A stretch of 13,424 nucleotides of DNA, taken from the NCBI GenBank assembly GCA_005798205.1, contig SYKJ01000086.1, positions 1-13,424 of the forward strand, written 5' to 3'. This document shows positions 1 to 7,295 of the stretch, one piece after another. Origin of the DNA: Bacteroidota bacterium. Its GTDB lineage: Bacteria; Bacteroidota; Bacteroidia; Flavobacteriales; Crocinitomicaceae. The stretch's first letter is position 1. Every line of letters begins with the position of its first letter. Under the pieces are notes generated by a model. That model ran no database searches and had not been told where the DNA came from. It was given only the letters and a program-made list of their open reading frames with translations. Made by a program: the position numbers and the translations under genes.

Positions 1-23
1 CGTATTAAATGTTTATTTTTATT

Positions 24-31
24 TATTTTTG
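24..31 (+). promoter_or_regulatory. Candidate -7 element for the DOMON gene
   Basis: TATTTTTG matches the Bacteroidota -7 consensus TAnnTTTG and ends 24 bases before the chosen ATG at 56. The matching -33 TTG is not visible in the 23 bases available upstream. The region is T-rich, so a chance match is possible. Confidence 0.45.
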
Positions 32-55
32 TGTTTTAATTTATTAAAATTTCTT

Positions 56-1210
56 ATGAAAATAAAACTATCTTTTCTCTCCTTTTGCTTATTTAGTTTA
101 TTGCAAATTAACTCTCAGGTTTATACAACTGGAACAATCTCGCTTAGTGCAACAACTGGCCTAGCAATGAGCGCAAAAATTGATGTTGGGACAGAAGTTA
201 CTTTAACTCTAACAGGACCTTCTGACAGATGGATTGCTTTAGGATTTAATGCTAGTAATATGGCAAACGGAACTGATGTTGTTCGGGTGCATACTTCTGG
301 CACATTGATTTCGTTTGATAATAAGTTAACTGGACAGTCAGCTCCAGTCATAGATCCAACCCAAAATTGGACGATTGCCAATGACCAAGTTGTCTCTGGA
401 ATTCGAACAATAGTTGCAACTAGGGCACTTAATACAGGAGATGCTAATGATTATACATTTAGTGCTACACCAACTACTTTGAGCTTGATTTGGGCAAGAG
501 CAAGCACAGCTAGCTACTCAGGAGCTCACGCTGTAAGTAATGGAAATGTAAATCGCGGTTTTGTTACTGGTATTTTTACTTTAGTTCCGCCACCTACAAC
601 TTTACCTCCAACAGGGTCAGCGAATCAATCTTTTTGCGATAATCAATTACTTTCTTCACTGAGTGCTAGTGGGACAAATATCCTTTGGTATGCAACAGCA
701 ACCTCTTCAACACCACTTCCACTAACAACTTCTCTTGTTAATGGAACAACCTACTATGCCTCGCAAACTATAAATGGAATAGAGTCAGTAGGAAGACTTG
801 CCGTAACGGTTTCAATTAATTTTCCAGTAAGCACCTCTTTTGATGTTGAAATTACTTCACCTGAAACATATACATGGAATGGTCAAGTTTATTCCCAAGG
901 TGGCTCATTCACACAATCTTTTTCTACTGTTAATGGATGTGATAGCACTGTCACGCTTAATCTTTTAGTTTTTACAGTAGGTGTAGAAGAGCTAAATTCT
1001 AAATACTTTCTTGTGCCAAATCCTGCAAGTTGTGACCAAATCATAAAAATAAATGGTCTAATTGGTAATTTTAATTATCAGCTAATAGATTCTAAAGGAA
1101 TAATTGTTAAATCAGATAAAGCAAGCGATAAACTTTCATTAGAGGGTCTGAATCCAGGAATTTATTTTTTCTGCATAGATGAAAAACACCTTCGTTTGGT
1201 CATTCAGTAA
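56..1210 (+). CDS. Secreted DOMON-domain protein with Ig-like module and type A T9SS sorting domain
   Basis: A 384-residue exported protein. I start at the ATG at 56 rather than the in-frame TTG at 29, because the ATG directly opens a signal peptide (MKIK, then a hydrophobic stretch, likely cut near residues 20-21) and lies about 25 bases past a -7 promoter motif. Residues 22-176 resemble a DOMON beta-sandwich: WIALGFN at 59-65, Met69 followed by NGTDVV, and a closing strand with IWAR and His158 followed by SNGNV. Residues about 183-255 are an Ig-like module (ILWYATA, then TTYYAS). Residues 256-306 hold a TYTWNGQVYS...GCDSTVTLNL unit, common in Bacteroidota surface proteins. Residues 311-384 are a type A T9SS tail (VPNPAS, LNPGIYFF, final RLVIQ). 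DOMON domains bind haem or sugars. Met69 and His158 suggest haem b, but that is inference. The natural partner is unknown. Confidence 0.85.
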   Translation: MKIKLSFLSFCLFSLLQINSQVYTTGTISLSATTGLAMSAKIDVGTEVTLTLTGPSDRWIALGFNASNMANGTDVVRVHTSGTLISFDNKLTGQSAPVIDPTQNWTIANDQVVSGIRTIVATRALNTGDANDYTFSATPTTLSLIWARASTASYSGAHAVSNGNVNRGFVTGIFTLVPPPTTLPPTGSANQSFCDNQLLSSLSASGTNILWYATATSSTPLPLTTSLVNGTTYYASQTINGIESVGRLAVTVSINFPVSTSFDVEITSPETYTWNGQVYSQGGSFTQSFSTVNGCDSTVTLNLLVFTVGVEELNSKYFLVPNPASCDQIIKINGLIGNFNYQLIDSKGIIVKSDKASDKLSLEGLNPGIYFFCIDEKHLRLVIQ

Positions 1211-1217
1211 ACTCTAT

Positions 1218-1263
1218 TTTAAGAAAAACTACTTAGGTTATTTGATAATACTCTTTTCTTAAA
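1218..1263 (+). repeat. Inverted repeat after the DOMON gene, possible weak terminator
   Basis: TTTAAGAAAA (1218-1227) is the exact reverse complement of TTTTCTTAAA (1254-1263), giving a 10-bp AT-rich stem with a 26-base loop just after the stop codon at 1208-1210. It is the only clear dyad in this 123-bp gap. It lacks a GC-rich stem and a following T-run, so it is a poor classical intrinsic terminator, though its position between two transcription units is suggestive. Confidence 0.3.
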
Positions 1264-1297
1264 TGGGACTAAGAATCATATTGAAAAAGAATATGAC

Positions 1298-1305
1298 TAC
1301 CTTTG
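1298..1305 (+). promoter_or_regulatory. Candidate -7 element for rocD and the genes that follow
   Basis: TACCTTTG matches TAnnTTTG and ends 28 bases before the rocD ATG at 1334. A TTG at 1281-1283 could be the -33 element, but the 14-base gap is shorter than usual for Bacteroidota. I see no comparable motif in the gaps before the next four genes, which fits one transcript starting here. Confidence 0.5.
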
Positions 1306-1333
1306 TTCTCGAATTAATTTTAATATTTTTTTG

Positions 1334-2605
1334 ATGTTGAGGGAAAGTGTAAATGATTTTATTGCCATCGAGGATAAATTTGGTGCTCATAATTATCATC
1401 CCCTTCCAGTAGTATTAGTTAAGGGTGAAGGAGTTTATGTTTGGGATGTTGAGGGTAAAAAATACTTCGATTTTTTATCTGCATACTCTGCTGTTAACCA
1501 AGGTCATTGTCACCCCAAAATCATAAACGCTTTAATCGAACAAGCCCAAATTTTGACTTTAACTTCACGTGCATTCTACAACAATGCACTTGGAGAATAT
1601 GAGAAATACATTACTGAGTTATTCCATTTTGACAAGGTTCTTCCAATGAATACTGGAGCAGAAGCAGTAGAAACTGCCATTAAGCTTTGTAGAAAATGGG
1701 CATATGAAAAAAAGGGTATTGCAGAAAATCAAGCTCTGATAATTGTTTGTGAGGGTAATTTTCACGGAAGAACCACAACAATTGTATCTTTTTCAAGCGA
1801 CCCTGAATCAAGTAAAAATTTTGGACCTCATACTCCGGGCTTTATTTCAATACCATTCGACGATGTTATTGCTCTCGAAAAGGCCTTAAAATTACCAAAT
1901 GTTGCAGGGTTTCTAATTGAACCAATTCAAGGAGAGGCAGGAGTATACACACCTGCAGATGATTTTATTGCAAAAGCACGTCAATTATGTACTGAAAATG
2001 GAGTTTTATTACTTGCAGATGAAATTCAAACAGGAATTGCTAGAACAGGAAGCCTCCTTGCAGTATGCGGAAATTGTAGCTGTGAAAATCACTGTGAGCG
2101 TCAGAAAAATTCATACAATCGCCCCGATATTTTAATTCTTGGAAAAGCGCTGTCTGGAGGGGTTTATCCTATCTCCGCGGTTTTAGCAGATGACGAAATA
2201 ATGCTTGTTATTCAACCCGGTCAGCACGGTTCAACTTTTGGTGGAAATCCAATTGCGGCAAAAGTTGCAATAGCAGCTTTGGAAGCTGTAAAAGAGGATA
2301 AATTAGTACAAAATGCAAGAAAATTGGGTAGTATATTTCGGTCTGAAATGAATCGGATTATTGAATCATCAGACTTGCTTGTTAAAGTTCGTGGAAAAGG
2401 TCTTTTAAACGCTGTTGTAGTAAACGATTCTCAGGATGGAAATACAGCATGGAATTTGTGTCTTGCTTTAAAAGAAAATGGGCTTTTAGCTAAACCAACT
2501 CACGGAAATATTATCCGTTTTGCTCCCCCATTAGTTATGACTGAAATGCAATTAAGAGAGTGTGTTGGAATTATAGAAAAAACAATCAAAGAATTTAAGA
2601 AATAA
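1334..2605 (+). CDS. rocD: Ornithine--oxo-acid transaminase (ornithine aminotransferase)
   Basis: A PLP-dependent class III aminotransferase, cytosolic, interconverting ornithine plus 2-oxoglutarate with glutamate-5-semialdehyde plus glutamate, so it links arginine/ornithine and proline metabolism. It has 423 residues from the ATG at 1334; the TTG one codon earlier is less likely. The N-terminal [12 protein letters not shown] and [19 protein letters not shown] are highly characteristic of ornithine aminotransferases. Other marks are [11 protein letters not shown], the PLP-contacting LADEIQTG and the Schiff-base lysine Lys271 in ILGKALSGG, then HGSTFGGNP. Odd point: between ARTGSLLAV and RPDILILGK lies an extra segment with four cysteines (Cys245, 248, 250, 254), where most family members have a shorter linker. 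It is first in a run of co-directional genes, and its TAA overlaps the next ATG by one base. Confidence 0.93.
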   Translation: MLRESVNDFIAIEDKFGAHNYHPLPVVLVKGEGVYVWDVEGKKYFDFLSAYSAVNQGHCHPKIINALIEQAQILTLTSRAFYNNALGEYEKYITELFHFDKVLPMNTGAEAVETAIKLCRKWAYEKKGIAENQALIIVCEGNFHGRTTTIVSFSSDPESSKNFGPHTPGFISIPFDDVIALEKALKLPNVAGFLIEPIQGEAGVYTPADDFIAKARQLCTENGVLLLADEIQTGIARTGSLLAVCGNCSCENHCERQKNSYNRPDILILGKALSGGVYPISAVLADDEIMLVIQPGQHGSTFGGNPIAAKVAIAALEAVKEDKLVQNARKLGSIFRSEMNRIIESSDLLVKVRGKGLLNAVVVNDSQDGNTAWNLCLALKENGLLAKPTHGNIIRFAPPLVMTEMQLRECVGIIEKTIKEFKK

Positions 2606-4017
2606 TGGCTTTAAATATAAAATTCGGAACGGATGGTTGGAGAGCCATAATTGCGAAGGAATTTACTGTTGATAATGTTGCTCGTGTTGCTGAAGCAACA
2701 GGTATTTGGCTTAAAAGAAATTATGATAATCCGCGTGTTTTTGTTGGTCACGATTGTCGTTTTGCAGGAGAATTATTTATGGAAACCTGTGTGAAAATTT
2801 TTCTTTCTCAAGGAATTCATGTAAAAATGTCTCGTGGCTTTGTTTCAACACCCATGATTTCACTCGCAGCAAATCAATATGCTTGTCAAATTGGTGTTGA
2901 CATTACTGCTAGTCACAATCCTGCATCATACAATGGATTTAAGTTAAAAGCTGATTTTGGTGGACCTTTAGCCCCCGAGAAAATAATTGAAATTGAAAAT
3001 TTAATACCTGATTTTTGTTCTATTGATTTTGATGCAGTTTCAATAGAAGAAGGAATCAAAAATGGAGTAATTGAGGTGCATGATATTGAAAAAAATTACA
3101 TTGATCATCTTCAAAAAACATTTGATTTACAATCAATTCAAAACTCGAACCTCAAACTTGTTTATGATGCAATGTATGGAGCTGGCCAAAGGGTAATTCC
3201 TAAAATTTTACCGAATGTAAAATTACTGCATTGCGAACACAATCCTTCATTTTATGGTCAAGCGCCTGAACCAATTTCAAAGAATTTACAAGACTTAGAA
3301 AATTTTTTAAAGTCAAACTCAGGATATTCTTGTGCGCTAGCTACTGATGGAGATGCTGACAGAATAGGTTTGTACAACGGAAAAGGAGAATTCATCGATT
3401 CACATCATATAATACTGCTTTTGATTCATTACATGGTCAAGTATAAAAAGATGAATGGTAAAGTTGTAATAGCTTTTAGCGTTACACCAAGAGTTGAGCA
3501 ACTTTGTAAGCATTACGGATTAGAGTTAGAAGTTACTAAAATTGGCTTCAAAGAAATCGCAAGTATTATGGTCAAAGAGGATGTTTTATTGGGCGGCGAG
3601 GAGTCTGGTGGAATTGCAGTAAAAGGACATATCCCTGAGCGAGATGGCATTTGGATGGGGCTTATTATTTGGGAATTCATGGCGAAATCTGGAAAGACAC
3701 TTGACGAATTAATTGATGAAGTTTATGCAATTGTTGGTCCTTTTAAGTTTGAGCGCAATGATTTACACATAACGGAAGAACTTAAACAAAAAATTATTTC
3801 AAATTGTCAAGGAAATAAGTATACTTCTTTTGGTGAATATAAAGTTCAAGAACTAAAAACCATCGATGGATTTAAGTATTTCTTTGACGATCAAAGATGG
3901 GTGATGATAAGACCATCAGGCACAGAGCCGGTTTTGAGAACCTATGCTGAAGCCCCAACATTAGAGGAAGTAAGAAAAATTTTGAAAGCTACAGAGAAAG
4001 AAATTTGTGAGTTATAG
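2605..4017 (+). CDS. Phosphoglucomutase/phosphomannomutase family protein
   Basis: A 470-residue alpha-D-phosphohexomutase, cytosolic, moving phosphate between C1 and C6 of a hexose phosphate. All four family loops are present and intact: the phosphoserine loop TASHNP (101-106, active Ser103), the Mg2+ loop DGDADR (248-253), the sugar-specificity loop GEESGG (331-336) and the phosphate-binding loop RPSGTEP (436-442). The N-terminal KFGTDGWRA is also typical. Length fits the 450-480-residue bacterial branch rather than the roughly 550-580-residue phosphoglucomutases. The GEESGG loop is found in glucose/mannose-phosphate enzymes, but sequence alone does not settle whether glucose-1-P, mannose-1-P or glucosamine-1-P is the main substrate. 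Its ATG overlaps the rocD stop codon (TAATG), implying translational coupling although the two enzymes share no obvious pathway. Confidence 0.9.
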   Translation: MALNIKFGTDGWRAIIAKEFTVDNVARVAEATGIWLKRNYDNPRVFVGHDCRFAGELFMETCVKIFLSQGIHVKMSRGFVSTPMISLAANQYACQIGVDITASHNPASYNGFKLKADFGGPLAPEKIIEIENLIPDFCSIDFDAVSIEEGIKNGVIEVHDIEKNYIDHLQKTFDLQSIQNSNLKLVYDAMYGAGQRVIPKILPNVKLLHCEHNPSFYGQAPEPISKNLQDLENFLKSNSGYSCALATDGDADRIGLYNGKGEFIDSHHIILLLIHYMVKYKKMNGKVVIAFSVTPRVEQLCKHYGLELEVTKIGFKEIASIMVKEDVLLGGEESGGIAVKGHIPERDGIWMGLIIWEFMAKSGKTLDELIDEVYAIVGPFKFERNDLHITEELKQKIISNCQGNKYTSFGEYKVQELKTIDGFKYFFDDQRWVMIRPSGTEPVLRTYAEAPTLEEVRKILKATEKEICEL

Positions 4018-4099
4018 TTATTCATTTTTTAATATCATAAAACTTTCGTTCTCTATTTTAAAAATCTAATGAGCAGTTTTTTTGTTTTAATTTTACAAA

Positions 4100-4657
4100 G
4101 TGAATTGGATTGGAAATAGAATAAGTTTCGTTGATGGCAAAGGAAAAACAACAATTGTTATTTTGCCAGAAAAGAATTTTTTTGTGTCTGCGCTTATGGG
4201 TGCTTGGTTAACTATGTGGTTAACAATAGGATTTACCGTTATCTGGTCTCTTTTTTCTTTTTCGCTGACTCAGCAAGAGGAAATTATTATTTATATTTTT
4301 TTAGTTTTTTGGCTTTATTATGCCCTTAAAGTTTCAAGATCTTTTTTGTGGTTACTTTACGGAAAAGAACTAATAAAAATGGATAACATAGCTTTTTATT
4401 ACAAAAAATCACTTCTAAATTATGGAAAAACAATTCCTTATTATTACGAAAATTTAAGAGGATTAACTTACCAAATTCCAGATGCTGGATCTTTTCAAGC
4501 TATTTGGGAAAAATCGCCCTGGATTTCCGGAAGTGAACGCTTTCATTTTGAATATTTCACAAAAGTTATTCACTTTGGAAGAAAATTATCAGAAAAAGAG
4601 TCAAAATTACTTTTTCAGCTTCTTAATAAACGCATTCAAGAACGTTCTAAAAAATAA
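4100..4657 (+). CDS. Small two-helix membrane protein with a PH-like soluble domain
   Basis: A 185-residue protein I cannot name. The GTG at 4100 is the only plausible start: an in-frame stop lies at 4088-4090 and the first in-frame ATG (codon 33) would cut into the first membrane helix. Residues 1-26 are a short polar N-terminus. Residues about 27-55 and 61-78 are strongly hydrophobic, so probably two transmembrane segments forming a hairpin, with the rest cytoplasmic. From residue 88 (GKELIKMDN) to the end there are alternating beta-like stretches followed by a C-terminal helix, with FTKVIHFGRKLSEKES near the end. That pattern resembles bacterial PH-like membrane proteins, but this is an impression from motif spacing. 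It lies 82 bp after the mutase and 3 bp before kbl, so it is probably co-transcribed and may be coupled to kbl. No function is inferred. Confidence 0.75.
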   Translation: MNWIGNRISFVDGKGKTTIVILPEKNFFVSALMGAWLTMWLTIGFTVIWSLFSFSLTQQEEIIIYIFLVFWLYYALKVSRSFLWLLYGKELIKMDNIAFYYKKSLLNYGKTIPYYYENLRGLTYQIPDAGSFQAIWEKSPWISGSERFHFEYFTKVIHFGRKLSEKESKLLFQLLNKRIQERSKK

Positions 4658-4660
4658 ATT

Positions 4661-5848
4661 ATGTATGGTAAATTAAAAGATACTTTGAAAGAAGAATTAA
4701 GGCTAATTCAAGCTAACGGTCTTTTGAAGCGTGAGAGAATTATAACAAGTGCTCAAGGATCAAGTGTGGAAGTTAATTCCGAAAAAAATGTTGTCGTAAT
4801 GTGCGCAAATAATTATTTAGGACTTTCATCGAATCCTGATGTTATTAAAGCTGCAAAAGATACATTAGACACACACGGTTTTGGTATGTCATCTGTACGT
4901 TTTATTTGTGGAACGCAAGATATTCACAAAATTCTTGAGGAAAAAATAGCCCAATTTTATGGAACTGAAGATACAATTTTATATGCCGCAGCTTTTGATG
5001 CAAATGGTGGATTATTTGAGCCACTTTTTACTGAGGAAGATGCAATTATTTCTGATGAGTTAAATCATGCGTCCATTATAGATGGGGTGCGCTTATGTAA
5101 AGCTCACCGTTATCGTTATCGCCATTCAGACATGCAAGATTTAGAGCAACAATTAATAATGGCTCAAGCTCAACGGTTTCGTATTATAGTTACAGATGGT
5201 GTTTTTTCAATGGATGGTGACCTAGCGAAGTTGGATTTAATTTGTGCTTTAGCAGATAAATACGATGCGTTGGTAATGACTGATGAATGTCATTCAGCAG
5301 GTTTTATTGGTAAAACAGGTCGTGGTGTTCCAGAATATTGTGGAGTATTAGACCGTGTGGATATAATTACTGGAACTTTAGGTAAGGCATTGGGTGGAGC
5401 AATGGGTGGATATACAACTGGGAGAAAAGAAATTATAGAAATGCTACGTCAACGATCTAGACCCTATCTTTTTTCAAACTCACTTGCGCCTGCTCTTGTT
5501 GGGGCATCGATAAAAGTTTTTGAGATGCTTTCCTCCACAACTGTTTTGCGAGATAAGTTGGAACAAAACACACTATATTTTAAAGATAAAATAAAGCAAG
5601 CTGGCTTTGATATAAAACCCGGCGATTCTCCAATTGTTCCTATTATGTTATACGATGCAAGTCTTTCTCAAAAATTTGCTGAATTACTTCTTTCAGAAGG
5701 AGTTTATGCAGTAGGGTTTTTCTATCCAGTTGTAGCAAAAGGTCAGGCCAGGATTAGAACACAAATTTCCGCAGCTCATACAACTGCAGATTTAGACAAA
5801 GCAATTGCTGCATTTATTAAAGTGGGAAAAGAATTAGAGGTGATTTAA
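4661..5848 (+). CDS. kbl: Glycine C-acetyltransferase (2-amino-3-ketobutyrate CoA ligase)
   Basis: A 395-residue PLP enzyme of the alpha-oxoamine synthase family. It cleaves 2-amino-3-oxobutyrate with CoA to glycine and acetyl-CoA, the second step of threonine breakdown, in the cytosol. The N-terminus (MYGKLKDTL, then LLKRERII) is typical of KBL and unlike the related serine palmitoyltransferase, KAS or BioF. Visible active-site features are NNYLGLSS (50-57), NHASIIDG with His136 that stacks on PLP, DECHSAGF with Asp208 and His211, and the Schiff-base Lys242 in TGTLGKALGG. Length equals the family norm. No threonine dehydrogenase lies beside it here, so the first step must be encoded elsewhere. 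It starts 3 bp after the membrane-protein gene and ends 38 bp before the DUF58 gene. Confidence 0.92.
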   Translation: MYGKLKDTLKEELRLIQANGLLKRERIITSAQGSSVEVNSEKNVVVMCANNYLGLSSNPDVIKAAKDTLDTHGFGMSSVRFICGTQDIHKILEEKIAQFYGTEDTILYAAAFDANGGLFEPLFTEEDAIISDELNHASIIDGVRLCKAHRYRYRHSDMQDLEQQLIMAQAQRFRIIVTDGVFSMDGDLAKLDLICALADKYDALVMTDECHSAGFIGKTGRGVPEYCGVLDRVDIITGTLGKALGGAMGGYTTGRKEIIEMLRQRSRPYLFSNSLAPALVGASIKVFEMLSSTTVLRDKLEQNTLYFKDKIKQAGFDIKPGDSPIVPIMLYDASLSQKFAELLLSEGVYAVGFFYPVVAKGQARIRTQISAAHTTADLDKAIAAFIKVGKELEVI

Positions 5849-5886
5849 GTAACTTATTCTTACCTTAGATATCAATTTGAAATAAA

Positions 5887-6804
5887 ATGAATTCTTCAAT
5901 AGATCGTTTACGCTTGGCACATTTTGGGAATATCGAACTCCTTGCAAAACAAGTTGTTGAAGGCTTTATTACAGGTTTGCATCAAAGTCCCTTTCATGGT
6001 TTTTCGGTAGAGTTTGCAGAACATCGCTTGTACAATTCAGGAGAATCAACTCGTCATATTGATTGGAAGTTATTTGCAAGAACTGAAAAAATGTTCACCA
6101 AGAAATACGAGGAGGAAACAAATTTAAGATGTCAAATTGTTATTGATTCTTCAAGTTCAATGTATTTTTCAAATGCTTCAATTTCAAAATTTGAGTTCTC
6201 TGTTTATGCAGCGGCAAGTATAATTGAGTTATTAAAGCGCCAGCGCGATGCAGTTGGTTTGAGTATATTTAATGAAAAACTGGAATTACATACACAGGGA
6301 AAGTCTTCTCCAACTCATCACCGGTATTTATTTACAGAATTGGAATCTCGCTTGAGAAACTATGAAGAAAAAGAAAAGAAAACCACAAATACAACTTCCA
6401 TACTGCATGATATTGCAGAGCTTACCCATAAAAGAAGCTTAATTATAATTTTTTCAGATTTGCTGGATGATCCTGAACGGATTGACTCACTATTTCAAGC
6501 ACTCCAACATTTAAAACATAATAAGCATGAAGTAATTTTGTTTCATGTAGTAGATAAAAAAATAGAAGTAGATTTTGAACTTGAAAATAGGCCATATCAA
6601 TTAATAGATATGGAAACTGGAGAAAAAATGAAACTTCAACCTGCAGAGATTAAGGAACTATATATTGAGGGAATTAAAAAATATTTTAGTGAAATTTCTC
6701 TTCGCTGTGCAAATCATCGAATTGATTTTATGCCTGCTGATATCAATGAAGGATATAATCAGATTTTGTTGCAGTATTTACTGAAGAGACAAAAAATGAA
6801 TTAA
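5887..6804 (+). CDS. DUF58 protein with vWA-like fold
   Basis: A 305-residue soluble protein of the DUF58 family, whose members usually work with MoxR-type AAA+ ATPases, with roles that are still poorly defined. Residues 52-65 carry the family signature (GESTRHIDWKLFART), followed by a vWA-like core. The MIDAS-type motif DSSSS at 87-91 follows strand QIVI, and a second acidic site IIIFSDLLDD lies at 187-196. No signal peptide or membrane helix is visible, unlike the larger DUF58 proteins with N-terminal helices. Unusually for the family, no MoxR ATPase or BatA/BatB gene is adjacent. It lies 38 bp after kbl, and its stop codon directly abuts the stop of the convergent gene at 6805. Confidence 0.88.
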   Translation: MNSSIDRLRLAHFGNIELLAKQVVEGFITGLHQSPFHGFSVEFAEHRLYNSGESTRHIDWKLFARTEKMFTKKYEEETNLRCQIVIDSSSSMYFSNASISKFEFSVYAAASIIELLKRQRDAVGLSIFNEKLELHTQGKSSPTHHRYLFTELESRLRNYEEKEKKTTNTTSILHDIAELTHKRSLIIIFSDLLDDPERIDSLFQALQHLKHNKHEVILFHVVDKKIEVDFELENRPYQLIDMETGEKMKLQPAEIKELYIEGIKKYFSEISLRCANHRIDFMPADINEGYNQILLQYLLKRQKMN

Positions 6805-7269
6805 TTATTTCTCAACACCATATTTCACTTGTACTCCAAGTAGAAAATTACGTAATATTTGATCTTTACAAAGTCTATAATGTGTGTGATTTGGGTGACG
6901 AAAAAAAGCACTTAATTCATGTTTACTGATGCGAAAATCTACAAGATCTAAAATAGCTATAATATCTTCGTCTTTTAATTCAAGTGCAATTTTTAATTTC
7001 CTAAATATGATGTTGTTGTTGAGTTGTTTCTCTGCTTCAGGAATTACACCTTCTTTTTTTCCTCTGTTTAAGATAATTAATCCATTTAAAAATAGAGCTA
7101 ATTTGTGGTCATTTATTGGTTGAAATGCTTCGTCCTCATCTTTTTTTAACCACTCACTAACTTCAGCTCTTGAAACGTCCTTTCCGGCAAATTCAAATAA
7201 TTCAATCATTTTTGAATCACTGAAATTGAAGATAAATCGAATGCGTCTGAGTATGCTGTTATTTGTCAT
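6805..7269 (-). CDS. DUF1456 (YehS-like) family protein
   Basis: A 154-residue cytosolic protein matching the DUF1456/YehS family in length and pattern; the function of this family is not established. It is built from two similar halves. Residues about 1-65 contain NNSILRRIRF, then MIELFEFAG, VSRAEVSEWL. Residues about 84-150 contain NNIIFRKLKIAL, then IIAILDLVDF, ISKHELSAFFRHP. This internal duplication is visible directly and typical of the family. The start is the ATG at 7269, 26 bp after the stop of the PLP-enzyme gene on the same strand, so the two are likely one transcript. It ends base-to-base against the DUF58 gene. Confidence 0.85.
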   Translation of the reverse strand: MTNNSILRRIRFIFNFSDSKMIELFEFAGKDVSRAEVSEWLKKDEDEAFQPINDHKLALFLNGLIILNRGKKEGVIPEAEKQLNNNIIFRKLKIALELKDEDIIAILDLVDFRISKHELSAFFRHPNHTHYRLCKDQILRNFLLGVQVKYGVEK

Positions 7270-7295
7270 TGGATAAGAAATTAATAAATCAAGTA

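Noticed and set aside
29..55. Earlier TTG start for the DOMON protein
   Set aside because: The ATG at 56 gives a clean signal peptide, while the extension would sit almost on the predicted promoter.
121..381. 86-codon minus-strand open frame within the DOMON gene
   Set aside because: It overlaps the conserved DOMON coding sequence and shows no recognisable features.
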